This document shows, in pieces, positions 9,561-19,154 of a stretch of 64,000 nt of DNA. The position numbers and the translations under genes were made by a program. Position 1 is the first letter of the stretch. Every line of letters begins with the position of its first letter. The stretch is from Pseudomonas tolaasii NCPPB 2192 (GTDB taxonomy: Bacteria > Pseudomonadota > Gammaproteobacteria > Pseudomonadales > Pseudomonadaceae). The notes beneath the pieces were generated by a model that saw nothing but the letters and a program-made list of their open reading frames with translations, did no database searches and was not told the DNA's origin. The stretch covers positions 4,960,001-5,024,000 of the forward strand of contig NZ_PHHD01000001.1 of NCBI RefSeq assembly GCF_002813445.1, read 5' to 3'.

Positions 9561-11212
9561 TGCGTGACCTGTGGAAAGATCAGAATCACCAGGTTGCCTT
9601 GCTCGTAACGCTTGCCGTCCTGAGGCAGCAAGTTGACTTCGGCGACTTCGTCATCGCCCTTGACGCGCATGACCACGCCGACCGAACCGCGTTTGCGGGC
9701 ATCGGTCATCCATTGCTGGACTTGGTCGGTATTGATGCGGCGATGGGCGGTGTCCGGGTAGGCAATGCCGTATTTCACTTCGCCAACGGTGTTATAGAGC
9801 GCAATGTCCGGCCGCCCCAGGCGCCACGACAGGGCCGATGCTGCGCCCAGGTCATTGCTGAGCAGTGACGCGGTGGTCTGCAATTCTTGCTGATGATCGA
9901 TGATGAACTGGTCAGGAATCTTGTTGTACACCACCGAATGGGGCAGCGCGGCCGGCACCAGGGCGACGAGCAGCCAACTGCCGACCACCGGCGCCGCCCA
10001 CAACTTCAGCGGGCGCGCGGCTTGCAGCAGGTTGGCGATGATCCAGCCGATCAGGAACACAAACACCAGTACCAGGCTGAAGGTTTCCTCACCGTGTTCA
10101 AACACCGGCTTCTTCAACTGGAACCAGGTAATTGCCAGCAATGCCAGCACCCCGAACACCAGGTTCAGCCAGCCGTTGAAGCGCAGGACGCGGCCGCGGC
10201 CCTGCGCCAGTTTGTCGCTCAGGGTGGAGCCCATCAGCAATGCCAGCGGCAGCAGGCACGGCATGATGTAGGAGGGCAACTTGCCTTTGGCCAGGCTGAA
10301 AAATGCCAGCGGCATCAGCAGCCACAGCAATACAAACGCGGTTTTCGGCAGGCGTTTTTCAACCCAGGCCTGCTTGAGGGTGGAGGGCAACAGGGCAATC
10401 CACGGCAACGTGAACGCGACCAGCAGCGGCAGGTAAAACCAGAACGGTTCGGCGTGTTGGGCATCTTCGCCGGCAAAACGCTGGATATGCTCGTGCCAGA
10501 AGAAGAAGTTCCAGTAATCCGGCTCCTGCAAGTGCACGGCCAGGGCCCACGGCAGGCTGACGACAATCGCCACGATCACTGCCACCATGCCGTAGCCGAG
10601 CAGTTCGCGAAAGCGTTTCTGCCAGACGGCGTAGGGCAGGGCGATCAGCACCGGCAACAGCCAGGCGAGGAAACCCTTGGTCATAAAGCCCAGGCCGCAG
10701 GCGAAACCGAGCAGCGCCCAGGACCACAGGCGCCCACGCCGCGTGGTGCTGTCGAAGCAATACCACAGCGCAACACCGGTCAGGTTGACCCAAAAGGTGA
10801 ACTGCGGGTCCAGGTTGGCATAGCCGCCGAGCAAGGCCACGCTGACAAAACTCATGTACAGCACGGTGCTGACCAGGCTTTTCTGCGGGTCATTCCACAG
10901 GCGGCGTGACACCAGGTACACCAGCAGAATGCTCAGCCCGGTGCTCAGCGCCGACGCAAAGCGCACGCCAAACAGGTTTTGCCCGAAGATCGCCTGGCCC
11001 AGCGCGATCATCCAGTACCCGGCGGCGGGTTTTTCGAAGTAGCGAATCCCCATGAAGTGCGGCGAGGCCCATTTGCCGGTCAGCAGCATTTCCTGGCTGA
11101 TCTGCGCGTAACGGGTTTCATCGGGAATCCACAGGCCGTGGCTGGCCAGCGGCAGCAGGTAAAACACGCCAAACGCCAGCAGGAGCAGGGGCAACGCCAG
11201 GCGCCGGATCAT
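9557..11212 (-). CDS. arnT: Undecaprenyl phosphate-L-Ara4N transferase ArnT
   Basis: A 551-residue GT83 inner-membrane transferase. The first periplasmic loop holds the family signature [17 protein letters not shown] with the conserved Asp-Glu. [14 protein letters not shown] follows, then about twelve membrane helices and a soluble C-terminal domain. It transfers L-Ara4N to lipid A phosphates on the periplasmic side, which lowers surface charge and protects against polymyxin-type peptides. I place the start at ATG 11212, which overlaps the arnD stop as ATGA; an upstream in-frame TTG at 11233 is less likely. Confidence 0.93.
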   Translation of the reverse strand: MIRRLALPLLLLAFGVFYLLPLASHGLWIPDETRYAQISQEMLLTGKWASPHFMGIRYFEKPAAGYWMIALGQAIFGQNLFGVRFASALSTGLSILLVYLVSRRLWNDPQKSLVSTVLYMSFVSVALLGGYANLDPQFTFWVNLTGVALWYCFDSTTRRGRLWSWALLGFACGLGFMTKGFLAWLLPVLIALPYAVWQKRFRELLGYGMVAVIVAIVVSLPWALAVHLQEPDYWNFFFWHEHIQRFAGEDAQHAEPFWFYLPLLVAFTLPWIALLPSTLKQAWVEKRLPKTAFVLLWLLMPLAFFSLAKGKLPSYIMPCLLPLALLMGSTLSDKLAQGRGRVLRFNGWLNLVFGVLALLAITWFQLKKPVFEHGEETFSLVLVFVFLIGWIIANLLQAARPLKLWAAPVVGSWLLVALVPAALPHSVVYNKIPDQFIIDHQQELQTTASLLSNDLGAASALSWRLGRPDIALYNTVGEVKYGIAYPDTAHRRINTDQVQQWMTDARKRGSVGVVMRVKGDDEVAEVNLLPQDGKRYEQGNLVILIFPQVTQ

Positions 11213-12093
11213 GCCTGTTGCACTCCGAGCCAACCCTCACGGCCAGGCAACACGCCGCGCACCAGCTTTTGTTGGGGCAGGGTGTTCACATCGGCGGGCA
11301 GCAGCTCGCCCAAGGGTTTGAAGTCGATGCCGCGCTGCCCGGCCTGGGCAAGCAACTGGCGAAAATCATTGGCCATCAGAATCCCTTCTACTTCTGCGTG
11401 GATCGTGTAGACGTTCAGCTTCGACTCGGCGAACCGGTCAAGAATGAAGCTGTTGAAGTCTTTGGCAGCCACCACCGGCCCGACGACTTCGTCGAAGGTC
11501 GGCAGGTCTACCGGAATTTGTGGGGTGCCCGCGCTGCCATCGGCCAGGGTTGGACGAAACAGGCCGGTGCCCCGGCAATCGCTGTTGTAGCGAAAGTTGA
11601 AACCTTGCTTGGCTTGCACCACGCGCTCATCGGCGCGCCAACCGGCGGCCGCCGAGCAGTCGATGCGTTCACCGAGGATGTCGCTGAGGGTGTCGACGCC
11701 ACGGCGGATCTGTTCGATCAGCTGTGCGTCGCTCCAGCGCCCGGTGTTGGCTTGCCAACCGTGATGGTCCCATGCGTGCAGGCCGACCTCATGGCCGGCA
11801 GCCTTGGCCTGGCGCATCAAGTGCCCCAGGTCACGACCGATTGGCTTGCCTGGCCAGGCGGTGCCGGCCAGCAGGATGTCCAGGCCATACAGGCCTACTG
11901 CATTGGAACGCAGCATCTTCCACAGAAATTGCGGGCGGATGAGGCGCCACAAGTGGCGCCCCATGTTGTCCGGCCCGACGCTGAAGAAAAACGTCGCTTT
12001 AACCCCGGCTTCATCCAGGGACTCGAGCAGCCGTGGCACACCTTCACGGGTGCCGCGGTAGGTGTCGACGTCGATTCGCAAGCCTGCCTGCAT
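11209..12093 (-). CDS. arnD: 4-deoxy-4-formamido-L-arabinose-phosphoundecaprenol deformylase ArnD
   Basis: A 294-residue polysaccharide-deacetylase-fold (CE4/NodB-like) protein. It has [20 protein letters not shown] at the N-terminus with the Asp of the metal site. [13 protein letters not shown] (about residue 97) supplies the conserved HxxxH-type metal ligands. It removes the formyl group from undecaprenyl-phosphate-Ara4FN in the cytoplasm. It starts right at the arnA stop (12093) and overlaps arnT by 4 bp. Confidence 0.93.
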   Translation of the reverse strand: MQAGLRIDVDTYRGTREGVPRLLESLDEAGVKATFFFSVGPDNMGRHLWRLIRPQFLWKMLRSNAVGLYGLDILLAGTAWPGKPIGRDLGHLMRQAKAAGHEVGLHAWDHHGWQANTGRWSDAQLIEQIRRGVDTLSDILGERIDCSAAAGWRADERVVQAKQGFNFRYNSDCRGTGLFRPTLADGSAGTPQIPVDLPTFDEVVGPVVAAKDFNSFILDRFAESKLNVYTIHAEVEGILMANDFRQLLAQAGQRGIDFKPLGELLPADVNTLPQQKLVRGVLPGREGWLGVQQA

Positions 12094-14084
12094 TACTTTT
12101 TGTCCGCGATTTCTAGCATGGCTTCCTTGAGGAAGAAGTCCAGGGTGTTGCCGATGGTTTCGCTCATCTCAACGGTCGGCTCCCAGTTCAGCAGGCGCTT
12201 GGCGTTTTCGATGCTTGGTTTGCGGTGCGCCACGTCCTGGTAACCGGTGCCGTAGAACGCCTTGCTTTCCACGTCGCGGAAACCGGCAAACGGAGGGAAG
12301 TTGCCTCGCAGCGGGTGAGCTTCGAACTGACGCAGCAGCTCTTCGCCCAGCTGGCGGATGCTGGCTTCGTTTTCCGGGTTGCCGATGTTGACGATCTGAC
12401 CGTCACATACACCGTTTTCGTTGTCGATGATGCGGGCCAGGGCTTCGATGCCGTCAGCGATGTCGGTAAAGCAGCGTTTTTGCTCGCCACCGTCGAACAG
12501 GCGGATCGGGGTGCCTTCCACCAGGTTCAGGATCAACTGGGTAATGGCGCGGGAGCTGCCGATACGGGCCGAATCCAGGCGGTCCAGGCGCGGGCCCATC
12601 CAGTTGAATGGACGGAACAGGGTGAATTTCAAGCCCTTGTCGCCGTAGGCCCAGATCACGCGGTCCAGCAGTTGCTTGGAAACCGAGTAGATCCAGCGCT
12701 GTTTGTTGACTGGGCCAACCACCAGGTTGGAGGTGTCTTCGTCAAAGTACTGGTCCTGGCACATGCCATAGACTTCGGAGGTCGACGGGAAGATCACGCG
12801 CTTGTTGTACTTGACGCAGTAGCGAACCAGTTTCAGGTTCTCTTCGAAGTCGAGTTCGAATACACGCAGCGGGTTACGGGTGTATTCGATCGGGGTCGCG
12901 ATGGCCACCAGCGGCAGGACCACGTCACATTTTTTGATGTGGTACTCGATCCACTCGGTGTGGATGCTGATGTCGCCTTCCACGTAGTGGAAGTTCGGGT
13001 GGCTGCGCAGGCGCTCGATGGCGTCGGAACCGATGTCCAGGCCGTAGATTTCGTAGCGGTCGTCACGCAGCAGGCGCTCGGACAGGTGGTTACCGATGAA
13101 GCCGTTCACACCCAGGATCAGCACGCGGGTACGGCGTGGCTTGCGGCCGGACTCGGCGCCGCGCAGCACGGAGCCGTCTACCAGGCCCAGTACATCTGCC
13201 AGGGCAGGGCCGGCCAGGAACAGGCCATCGGCGTTGCGTTGGCCAAACTTGACCACCAGGGAGTCTTCACCGCATGCGATGCGCAGCGGGTTGACGCTGA
13301 TCACGCGGCCCGGCGCCAGGCCTTCGTTGCCCTTGACCACCTCGGCTTGCCACACGATCAGTTTGTGCTCGCCCACGGCGCAGAAGGCGCCCGGGTAAGG
13401 TTGGGTGACGGCGCGAACCAGGTTGAACAGCTCTTCAGCCGGCTTGTTCCAGTCGAGCTTGCCATCGGCAGCGGTGCGTCGGCCAAAATAGGTGGCCTGA
13501 CTTTCGTCCTGAGCGTGCTCGGCCAGTTTGCCTTGAGCCAGTTGCGGCAGTGCGTCGCGCAGCAGGTTGGCAGCGGCGTCACGCAGTTTGGCGTGCAGGG
13601 TCAGGCCGGTGTCGGTGCGGTCGATGATGACTTTTTGCTGGGCGAGAATGGCGCCGGCGTCGGCACGCTTGACCATGCGGTGCAGGGTCACGCCGGTTTC
13701 GGTTTCGCCGTTGACCAGGACCCAGTTGGCCGGTGCGCGGCCACGGTATTTCGGCAACAGGGAGCCGTGCAGGTTGAACGCGCCTTTGCTCGCGGTGGCC
13801 AGCAGGGGTTCGCTCAGCAGGTTGCGGTAATAGAAGGAGAAGATGTAGTCCGGGTTCAGCTTGGCGATGCGCTCGACCCACAGCGGGTGGTTGGCGTCTT
13901 CCGGCGCGTGGACCGGAATGCCGTTGCGTGCGCACAGTTGGGCGACGGAACCGTAGAAATTGTTTTCCTTGGGGTCGTCGGCATGGGTGAACACGGCAGC
14001 AATGTCGTAGCCGGCGGTCAGCAGGGCTTCAATGCCTGCACAGCCAATATCGTGGTAAGCGAAGACAACAGCTTTTGAATTCAT
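12093..14084 (-). CDS. arnA: Bifunctional UDP-Ara4N formyltransferase / UDP-glucuronate decarboxylase ArnA
   Basis: A 663-residue two-domain enzyme. The N-terminal formyltransferase domain (about 1-300) has [23 protein letters not shown] with the catalytic Asn-His. The C-terminal SDR-type decarboxylase (about 315-660) has [15 protein letters not shown], the conserved Ser-Thr in [10 protein letters not shown] and the Tyr-x3-Lys in YSVSKQLLD. It decarboxylates UDP-GlcA to the 4-keto pentose and later formylates UDP-L-Ara4N. Between these reactions the aminotransferase ArnB is needed, but no arnB lies in this operon. Length is normal for ArnA. Confidence 0.96.
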   Translation of the reverse strand: MNSKAVVFAYHDIGCAGIEALLTAGYDIAAVFTHADDPKENNFYGSVAQLCARNGIPVHAPEDANHPLWVERIAKLNPDYIFSFYYRNLLSEPLLATASKGAFNLHGSLLPKYRGRAPANWVLVNGETETGVTLHRMVKRADAGAILAQQKVIIDRTDTGLTLHAKLRDAAANLLRDALPQLAQGKLAEHAQDESQATYFGRRTAADGKLDWNKPAEELFNLVRAVTQPYPGAFCAVGEHKLIVWQAEVVKGNEGLAPGRVISVNPLRIACGEDSLVVKFGQRNADGLFLAGPALADVLGLVDGSVLRGAESGRKPRRTRVLILGVNGFIGNHLSERLLRDDRYEIYGLDIGSDAIERLRSHPNFHYVEGDISIHTEWIEYHIKKCDVVLPLVAIATPIEYTRNPLRVFELDFEENLKLVRYCVKYNKRVIFPSTSEVYGMCQDQYFDEDTSNLVVGPVNKQRWIYSVSKQLLDRVIWAYGDKGLKFTLFRPFNWMGPRLDRLDSARIGSSRAITQLILNLVEGTPIRLFDGGEQKRCFTDIADGIEALARIIDNENGVCDGQIVNIGNPENEASIRQLGEELLRQFEAHPLRGNFPPFAGFRDVESKAFYGTGYQDVAHRKPSIENAKRLLNWEPTVEMSETIGNTLDFFLKEAMLEIADKK

Positions 14085-15115
14085 GACGAAACCTGATCGG
14101 AAGGAGAAGTGGAAGAGTGAGACGTTGGCAGGCCGTCAACGACGACGACCGGTGCCGGTGCTGCGGGTTGGTTGCGCAGCACTTTTTCAATAAAGAAGCG
14201 CGGGCGGGCGCGCACGTCACTGTACATGCGGCCCAGGTATTCACCCAGCAGCCCCATGCCGATGAACTGGCCACCGGTGAACATGAACAGCACCGCGAAC
14301 AACACAAACATACCGTCGCCGGCCCATTGGGCGCCGAACGCCAGGCGCAGCACGATCAGCGCCAGGGCGAATATCACACCCAGGGCGGCCAGGCTGAAAC
14401 CGACAATGGACAGCAGGCGCAGCGGGGTGGTGGTCATGCAGGTCAGCAGGTCGAACATCAGGCTGATCAGGCGCATGGCGCTGTATTTGGATTCGCCGTG
14501 TTCACGCTCGGCGTGATGCACCAGGATCTCGGTGGTGTGGCGGGCAAAGCCGTTGGCCAGTATCGGGATGAACGTGCTGCGCTCGCGGCAGGCGAGCATG
14601 GCGTCGACGATGGTGCGGCGGTAGGCACGCAGCATGCAGCCGTAGTCGCTCATGGCCACGCCGGTGGAGCGTTGCACGGCCAGGTTGATCAGGCGCGACG
14701 GCCAGCGGCGGAAAGCCGAGTCCTGGCGGTTGTTGCGCACGGTGGCAACCACGTCGTAGCCCAGGGCGGCTTGTTCGACCAGGCGCGGGATTTCTTCCGG
14801 CGGGTTTTGCAGGTCGGCGTCCAGGGTGATTACCACTTCGCCACGGGACTGCTCGAAGCCGGCCATGATCGCCGCATGCTGGCCGTAGTTACGGTTCAGG
14901 ATCACCGCAACTACGTGGCTGCCTGCTTCAGCGGCGGCGTCTTCCAGCAATTGGGCCGAATTGTCGCGACTACCGTCATCCACCAGGATGATTTCGTATT
15001 CGTAGGCCAGTTGCTTGCACGCTGCCGTCGTGCGACGCAGCAATTCAGGCAGGCTCTCTTGTTCGTTGTAGACCGGGATGACGATCGACACGCAATGAAT
15101 AGGGTAGGGTTTCAA
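14081..15115 (-). CDS. arnC: Undecaprenyl-phosphate 4-deoxy-4-formamido-L-arabinose transferase ArnC
   Basis: A GT2-fold glycosyltransferase of 344 residues from the chosen start. It has [20 protein letters not shown], the metal-binding [14 protein letters not shown] (DxD type) and two C-terminal membrane helices. It links formylated Ara4N to undecaprenyl phosphate at the inner membrane. I favour the TTG at 15115 (giving [10 protein letters not shown]...) with GAGG about ten bases upstream; an in-frame TTG at 15136 would add seven residues. It is the first gene of the operon here; elsewhere arnB normally precedes it. Confidence 0.93.
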   Translation of the reverse strand: MKPYPIHCVSIVIPVYNEQESLPELLRRTTAACKQLAYEYEIILVDDGSRDNSAQLLEDAAAEAGSHVVAVILNRNYGQHAAIMAGFEQSRGEVVITLDADLQNPPEEIPRLVEQAALGYDVVATVRNNRQDSAFRRWPSRLINLAVQRSTGVAMSDYGCMLRAYRRTIVDAMLACRERSTFIPILANGFARHTTEILVHHAEREHGESKYSAMRLISLMFDLLTCMTTTPLRLLSIVGFSLAALGVIFALALIVLRLAFGAQWAGDGMFVLFAVLFMFTGGQFIGMGLLGEYLGRMYSDVRARPRFFIEKVLRNQPAAPAPVVVVDGLPTSHSSTSPSDQVSS

Positions 15116-15588
15116 AGATTCATGACCTCGGGGCAAGAGCAGGTTGGAGCGTGAAAACAGCAGTAATCAGCGGCTGAAGGTTCAGTAACACTGATTAAAC
15201 ACAGCGTGGGTTTGCGATATTCATTCGACGTTCCTGGGACGGGCAATGGTTTCTTCCATGGTTGATCGTAGTAAAGCCGAAAAGTGTGAAAGGTAAAGCG
15301 TAATCAACAGGTTAGTCGTAGAACACGCGGTTTGTTCTCAGGTCCTGCGGCCAAGATTAAGCGGAAAAATGTTGAACGAATATGAAAGGCTGATGAAAAA
15401 CTCGTTTATTTGACAGGTAGACAGCTAGGGTTCAGCTAAGTGACTGACCTGCCGAGGGATACCCAAATCCGGGAAAATCCTCGCGTTTTTTTCGAGAGTG
15501 CCACCAGCCACCGATTTTATTCAACAATCTTCTCTGCATTGCCTCTCAAGTGCCGGTAAAGTAAGCCATCTCTTGCCAGGGTACTCGG
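15116..15588. promoter_or_regulatory. arn operon upstream region (no arnB), with candidate PhoP-like site
   Basis: This 473-bp stretch between divergent arnC and an exported-protein gene has no convincing ORF and no trace of an arnB aminotransferase. On the minus strand 15201-15185 reads TGTTTA-5 bp-TGTTAC, an imperfect match to the direct-repeat PhoP box; assignment is tentative. On the plus strand, imperfect arms CGAGGGAT and ATCCTCG (about 15453-15483) precede a run of seven T residues (15486-15492), which looks like a terminator although no plus-strand gene precedes it. A TTGACA (15410-15415) lies upstream of that hairpin, so a very short transcript is possible but unproven. Confidence 0.4.
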
Positions 15589-16392
15589 ATGAACAGCGTG
15601 CAGCTTTTACGCGGCCAGATACGGCCTGCTTTGATGGGATTGTTGATGGCGGTGGCCTGTGTGACCACTGTACGCGCCGACGACGGCGTCGCGCTCACGA
15701 GCATCGAGCAGGTGCCGGAAGGCGTGGAAGTACGCGGCAAACAGGTGGCGGCCTACACCTGGGACGACCACCAGGGCAAAAACCTGCTGGTATTGGCTGA
15801 ACAAGTCAGCGAACGGGACGATGACGGCACTCAGTCAGCCTTCGTCTACGCCGCTCAGTACCTGCTGGACGGTGATCACCCCAAACGCGTATGGATGCTG
15901 TACGACGACGTTCAGCATTGCCAGTTCGACGCTGCGCTGCGCTTTGACATGGCGGCGACCAAAGTCACCGACCTGGCCGGCGACGGCGTTACCCAGGCAA
16001 CCGTGGGGTATTCGCGCACCTGCACCAGCGATGTCAGCCCCAATGAATTCAAACTGATCATGCACGCGGGCAAATCCCGCAAGTTCCGCCTGCGCGGCGT
16101 AGACCGTGTCGGCGCCAGCTGGTGGGATGAAGAGGCCGGCGCGCTGCGCGGCATGCCGTTGCCGAAGGATTGCAGCGTTGCGGCGCAACAGGCGCTGGTC
16201 AGCCAATACAAGGAGCAGGGCACCGAGCTGCCGCTGCCCGGTTGTTATCGTGATGAGGATGACTTTGCCAAGGCGCCGGACAGCTACCTGGCGTTCATGC
16301 GCCAGCACTGGTTCGCCCTGATGCAGAAGCAGGACAGCGACTGGAGCCAGACTCAAACCCAGCCGCAGGATCCGGTCGACGACGAAGAATAG
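15589..16392 (+). CDS. Exported protein of unknown function (M949_RS01915-type family)
   Basis: A 267-residue protein with an N-terminal hydrophobic stretch (about residues 12-28, ending VRA-DD) that reads as a cleavable signal peptide, so it is probably periplasmic. The rest is soluble with VWMLYDDVQHCQFDAALRFDMAATKVTDLAGDGVTQATVGY. It resembles proteins named M949_RS01915 family surface polysaccharide biosynthesis proteins, a name without a demonstrated activity. Only three Cys are conspicuous, two of which could pair. It is divergent from the arn operon, but no functional link is shown. Confidence 0.7.
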   Translation: MNSVQLLRGQIRPALMGLLMAVACVTTVRADDGVALTSIEQVPEGVEVRGKQVAAYTWDDHQGKNLLVLAEQVSERDDDGTQSAFVYAAQYLLDGDHPKRVWMLYDDVQHCQFDAALRFDMAATKVTDLAGDGVTQATVGYSRTCTSDVSPNEFKLIMHAGKSRKFRLRGVDRVGASWWDEEAGALRGMPLPKDCSVAAQQALVSQYKEQGTELPLPGCYRDEDDFAKAPDSYLAFMRQHWFALMQKQDSDWSQTQTQPQDPVDDEE

Positions 16393-16510
16393 ATGGCCAG
16401 TGATTTTGTGCCAAGGCCGATCCTGGGTTAGACTCGGCCTTGCCAATTCACTAAATACCTCGACTAAACAATGAGTTGCTAGAGGTATTTAATCCAAAGG
16501 CTGATCTACC

Positions 16511-17425
16511 TTGACTGAGTCTATTCGCAACCCGCTGACCCTCTACCTGACCCGCCTGGCTCCATCCAGCCAACTGACCATGCGCTATGTGCTGCAAGAT
16601 GCTGCCGACCGCCTGGGCTTTGAAGACATCAACCTCGAAGAAATCGACTGGCACCTGTTGCAGCCCGAACAGGTGATTGCGCTGGTGGCGGCGCTGCGCA
16701 AAGACGGCTACGCACCGAATACCTCGTCGCTGTATGTCAACGCTGTGCGTGGCGTGATGAACGAGGCCTGGCGCTTGAGCCTGATCAGCCAGGATCACTT
16801 GCTCAAGATGCGTTCGGTCAAGGCGGCGTCCGGCGCGCGGTTGGGCAATGGTCGTAATCTGCGTCGCACGCTGATTCGCGAAATGATGGAAGTCTGTGCT
16901 GCCGACCCGCGCCCCCAGGGCCTGCGGGACGCGGCGGTAATTGGCATTCTGTATGGCTCGGGCATGCGCAAGTCGGAATCGGTCAACCTCGATCTCGCAC
17001 AGGTCAATTTCCACGAGCGCAGCTTGCGGGTGATCGGCAAGGGCAACAAGGAACTGATCAAATATGCCCCGGCCTGGGCATTTGCCAAGCTGCAAGCGTG
17101 GCTGGATTTTCGCCGGGAGCAGTTAAAGGAAGGTGAGCAGGACGACGCGTTTTTGTTCAACCGTATTCGACGCGGCAGTCACATCACCCGTGAACGCATC
17201 ACCAAACATGCGATTTATTACATCGCCCGTCAGCGCGGTGAACAGGTGGGGGTGAAGATCATGCCCCATGACTTCCGCCGGTCTTTCATCACACGGGTGA
17301 TTGAGGAGCATGACCTGTCGATTGCGCAGAAACTGGCGCACCACACCAACATCCAAACGACTGCCAGTTACGACGTGCGCGACGACAATGAGCGCCGGAA
17401 GGCGGTAGACCGGTTTGATTTGTAG
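16511..17425 (+). CDS. XerC-like tyrosine recombinase / site-specific integrase
   Basis: A 304-residue tyrosine recombinase with a SAM-like N-terminal core-binding domain (about 1-105) and a catalytic domain carrying the full residue set. These are Arg153 in GSGMRKSE, Lys177/180 in the beta-hairpin VIGKGNKE, His253-x-x-Arg256 in PHDFRRSF, His277 or His278 in LAHHTN and the nucleophile Tyr287 in TASYDVR. Reading started at TTG 16511; the frame opens TESIRNPLTLYL. The neighbours are chromosomal housekeeping-type genes and no attachment repeats were seen beside it, so it is not obviously part of an element. It lies 25 kb from dif. Confidence 0.85.
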   Translation: MTESIRNPLTLYLTRLAPSSQLTMRYVLQDAADRLGFEDINLEEIDWHLLQPEQVIALVAALRKDGYAPNTSSLYVNAVRGVMNEAWRLSLISQDHLLKMRSVKAASGARLGNGRNLRRTLIREMMEVCAADPRPQGLRDAAVIGILYGSGMRKSESVNLDLAQVNFHERSLRVIGKGNKELIKYAPAWAFAKLQAWLDFRREQLKEGEQDDAFLFNRIRRGSHITRERITKHAIYYIARQRGEQVGVKIMPHDFRRSFITRVIEEHDLSIAQKLAHHTNIQTTASYDVRDDNERRKAVDRFDL

Positions 17426-17431
17426 GAAAGG

Positions 17432-17710
17432 TCAACTGTGCGAGCAGGGATCGCCCACTTGCACGTAATCCAGTTCGTGGCGCACGCCCTGACTGTCGAC
17501 ATAAACCACATGCCCTTTGACCGGCCCGCAGGCATTCGACGCGGCCTTGGTATCCTGCGTGGCGGTATTGCGCACGGCCTTGGCAATGTCGAGGTCTTCG
17601 GTGTAATCATCGGTTTGAGTCACGGGCGCGCTCACGCCTGGGTTTGGCTCACCCTGGGCGGCGGCCAAGGTGCTGAACAGGCTCAGCATGGCAATAAGCA
17701 AGTAACGCAT
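17432..17710 (-). CDS. Small exported DUF2790 protein
   Basis: From ATG 17710 this encodes 92 residues beginning MRYLLIAMLSLFSTLAAAQ, a clear signal peptide. The mature part carries the DUF2790 pattern: DIAKAVRNTATQDTKAASNACGPVKGHVVYVDSQGVRHELDYVQVGDPC, split here across its conserved cysteines and the HxxxYxxxG-like end. Pseudomonads have many paralogues, several induced by copper or other stresses, but function is unknown. An upstream in-frame start at 17725 is less likely because it would spoil the signal peptide. Confidence 0.85.
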   Translation of the reverse strand: MRYLLIAMLSLFSTLAAAQGEPNPGVSAPVTQTDDYTEDLDIAKAVRNTATQDTKAASNACGPVKGHVVYVDSQGVRHELDYVQVGDPCSHS

Positions 17711-17829
17711 GACGACCTCCAGCACCTTTGGGCAATGGTTTGAATGTGGTCGTCATCTTATAAAGCCGTGCCCTGGGCCAGAAGGTATTACGGCCAATAG
17801 CCGATATCAGCGAAAACAATGGGCAGGTT

Positions 17830-19050
17830 TCAGTCGGCTGGAGGCGTGTTCGGGGTGCCGGAGGACGGACGAGCCTGTAACCGGTGCAGTGTCCACAGGC
17901 TGATCAGCATCGCCGCGACGGCGCATAGCGCGATCCCGATCAACATCGGCGCGGGTGTGTGGTCGGCAAACACGCCGACTAGGCTCATGGACAGCGCGGC
18001 GGTGATCATTTGAATGGCGCCCAGCAACGCCGAGGCGGAGCCGGCCACGGCGCCATGGTCCTCCAGGGACAGCACCCCGACAGCCGGCAGCAGCAGACCG
18101 AGAAAGCCAAAACCGATAAACAGCAATGTCATCATCACCGCCAGATGGCTGCCCCAGAAGGTGGTCACCCCTAGCACGGTCATCACGCTTGCCGTAGCGA
18201 TCACCGACCCGAGAATGACCCGCGCCAACCCGTACCGCCGGCTCAGGCGCGCGGTCAGTTGGTTCATGGTGAAGAACGAGGCGGCATTCAGGGCGAAACA
18301 GAGGCTGAACTGGGTGGGTGTCAGGCCAAAGTATTCGATGTACACAAACGGCGCGCTGCCAATAAAAACAAAAAATGTCGCCAGGCCAAATCCGCTGACG
18401 ACAGCCAGGCCGATGAAGACCGGGTCACGCAGCAAGGTGCCGTAGCTGCCGATCGCCGACCCGATCGTCTTGCCCAGACGGCGTTCGGCGGGATGGGTTT
18501 CCGGCAGTTGTACGGCGGTCATTACCAGGCACAGCAACGCCACGATCGCCAGGGCGGCGAACACTTCGCGCCAGCTCCAGATTGAAATGATCACGCTGCC
18601 GGCCAACGGCGCGAGGATGGGCGACACGCTCATCACCAGCATGAGCAAGGCCATCAGACGCGCGGCTTCATGGCCGGTGTACAGGTCGCGCACAACGGCG
18701 CGGGGAATCACCATACCCGCGCAGGCACCAAAGGCCTGCAAGGCCCGAAAGCCGATCAACACCTCAATCGTCGGTGCCAGCGCACAACCGATGCTGGCCA
18801 CGGCAAAAATCACCAGGCCCGCGTAGATCGGCGGCTTGCGCCCGAACACGTCGCTGATTGGCCCATAAAACAACTGGCACACACCGATGATCATGAAAAA
18901 CACCGTGAGGCTCATCTGCACTGCCGCCGGCGATGCCTGCAGGCTGGCGCCAAGGGTGGGGAGGGCGGGCAGATAGCTGTCGATGGCGAATGGGCCGATG
19001 GCGGTGATCAACCCCAGCAACAGGGCGAGGTGGGCGATACTTCGAGACAT
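17830..19050 (-). CDS. Bcr/CflA-family MFS multidrug exporter
   Basis: A 406-residue transporter with twelve predicted membrane helices in two bundles. It has the DHA1 motif LFYGPISDVFGRKPPIYAGL after helix 2 and the helix-5 antiporter motif region (PILAPLAGSVI). These pumps expel bicyclomycin, chloramphenicol-like drugs or sulfonamides with proton exchange. The ATG at 19050 opens MSRSIAHLALLLGL; the longer reading to 19110 adds a non-conserved leader. It stands alone, leftward, just after the OLD nuclease gene in the same direction (105-bp gap). Confidence 0.92.
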   Translation of the reverse strand: MSRSIAHLALLLGLITAIGPFAIDSYLPALPTLGASLQASPAAVQMSLTVFFMIIGVCQLFYGPISDVFGRKPPIYAGLVIFAVASIGCALAPTIEVLIGFRALQAFGACAGMVIPRAVVRDLYTGHEAARLMALLMLVMSVSPILAPLAGSVIISIWSWREVFAALAIVALLCLVMTAVQLPETHPAERRLGKTIGSAIGSYGTLLRDPVFIGLAVVSGFGLATFFVFIGSAPFVYIEYFGLTPTQFSLCFALNAASFFTMNQLTARLSRRYGLARVILGSVIATASVMTVLGVTTFWGSHLAVMMTLLFIGFGFLGLLLPAVGVLSLEDHGAVAGSASALLGAIQMITAALSMSLVGVFADHTPAPMLIGIALCAVAAMLISLWTLHRLQARPSSGTPNTPPAD

Positions 19051-19154
19051 GGGTATTCCGGAACACGACGAAAGATCGGCCAGCTTAGAGAGTGGTGTGC
19101 GGGGATACAAGGCAGATTTCAGTGCCCCGTGGATCAGCCTCCAAGCGCCAGTTT

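Noticed and set aside
12225..14078. Open plus-strand frame of 617 codons antisense to arnA
   Set aside because: It is the antisense shadow of a fully conserved two-domain ArnA; high GC keeps the opposite strand open and the translation resembles nothing.
16511..17425. The XerC-like recombinase as the phage integrase
   Set aside because: It is about 8 kb from the phage, without att repeats, and the junction structure points to host XerCD at dif.
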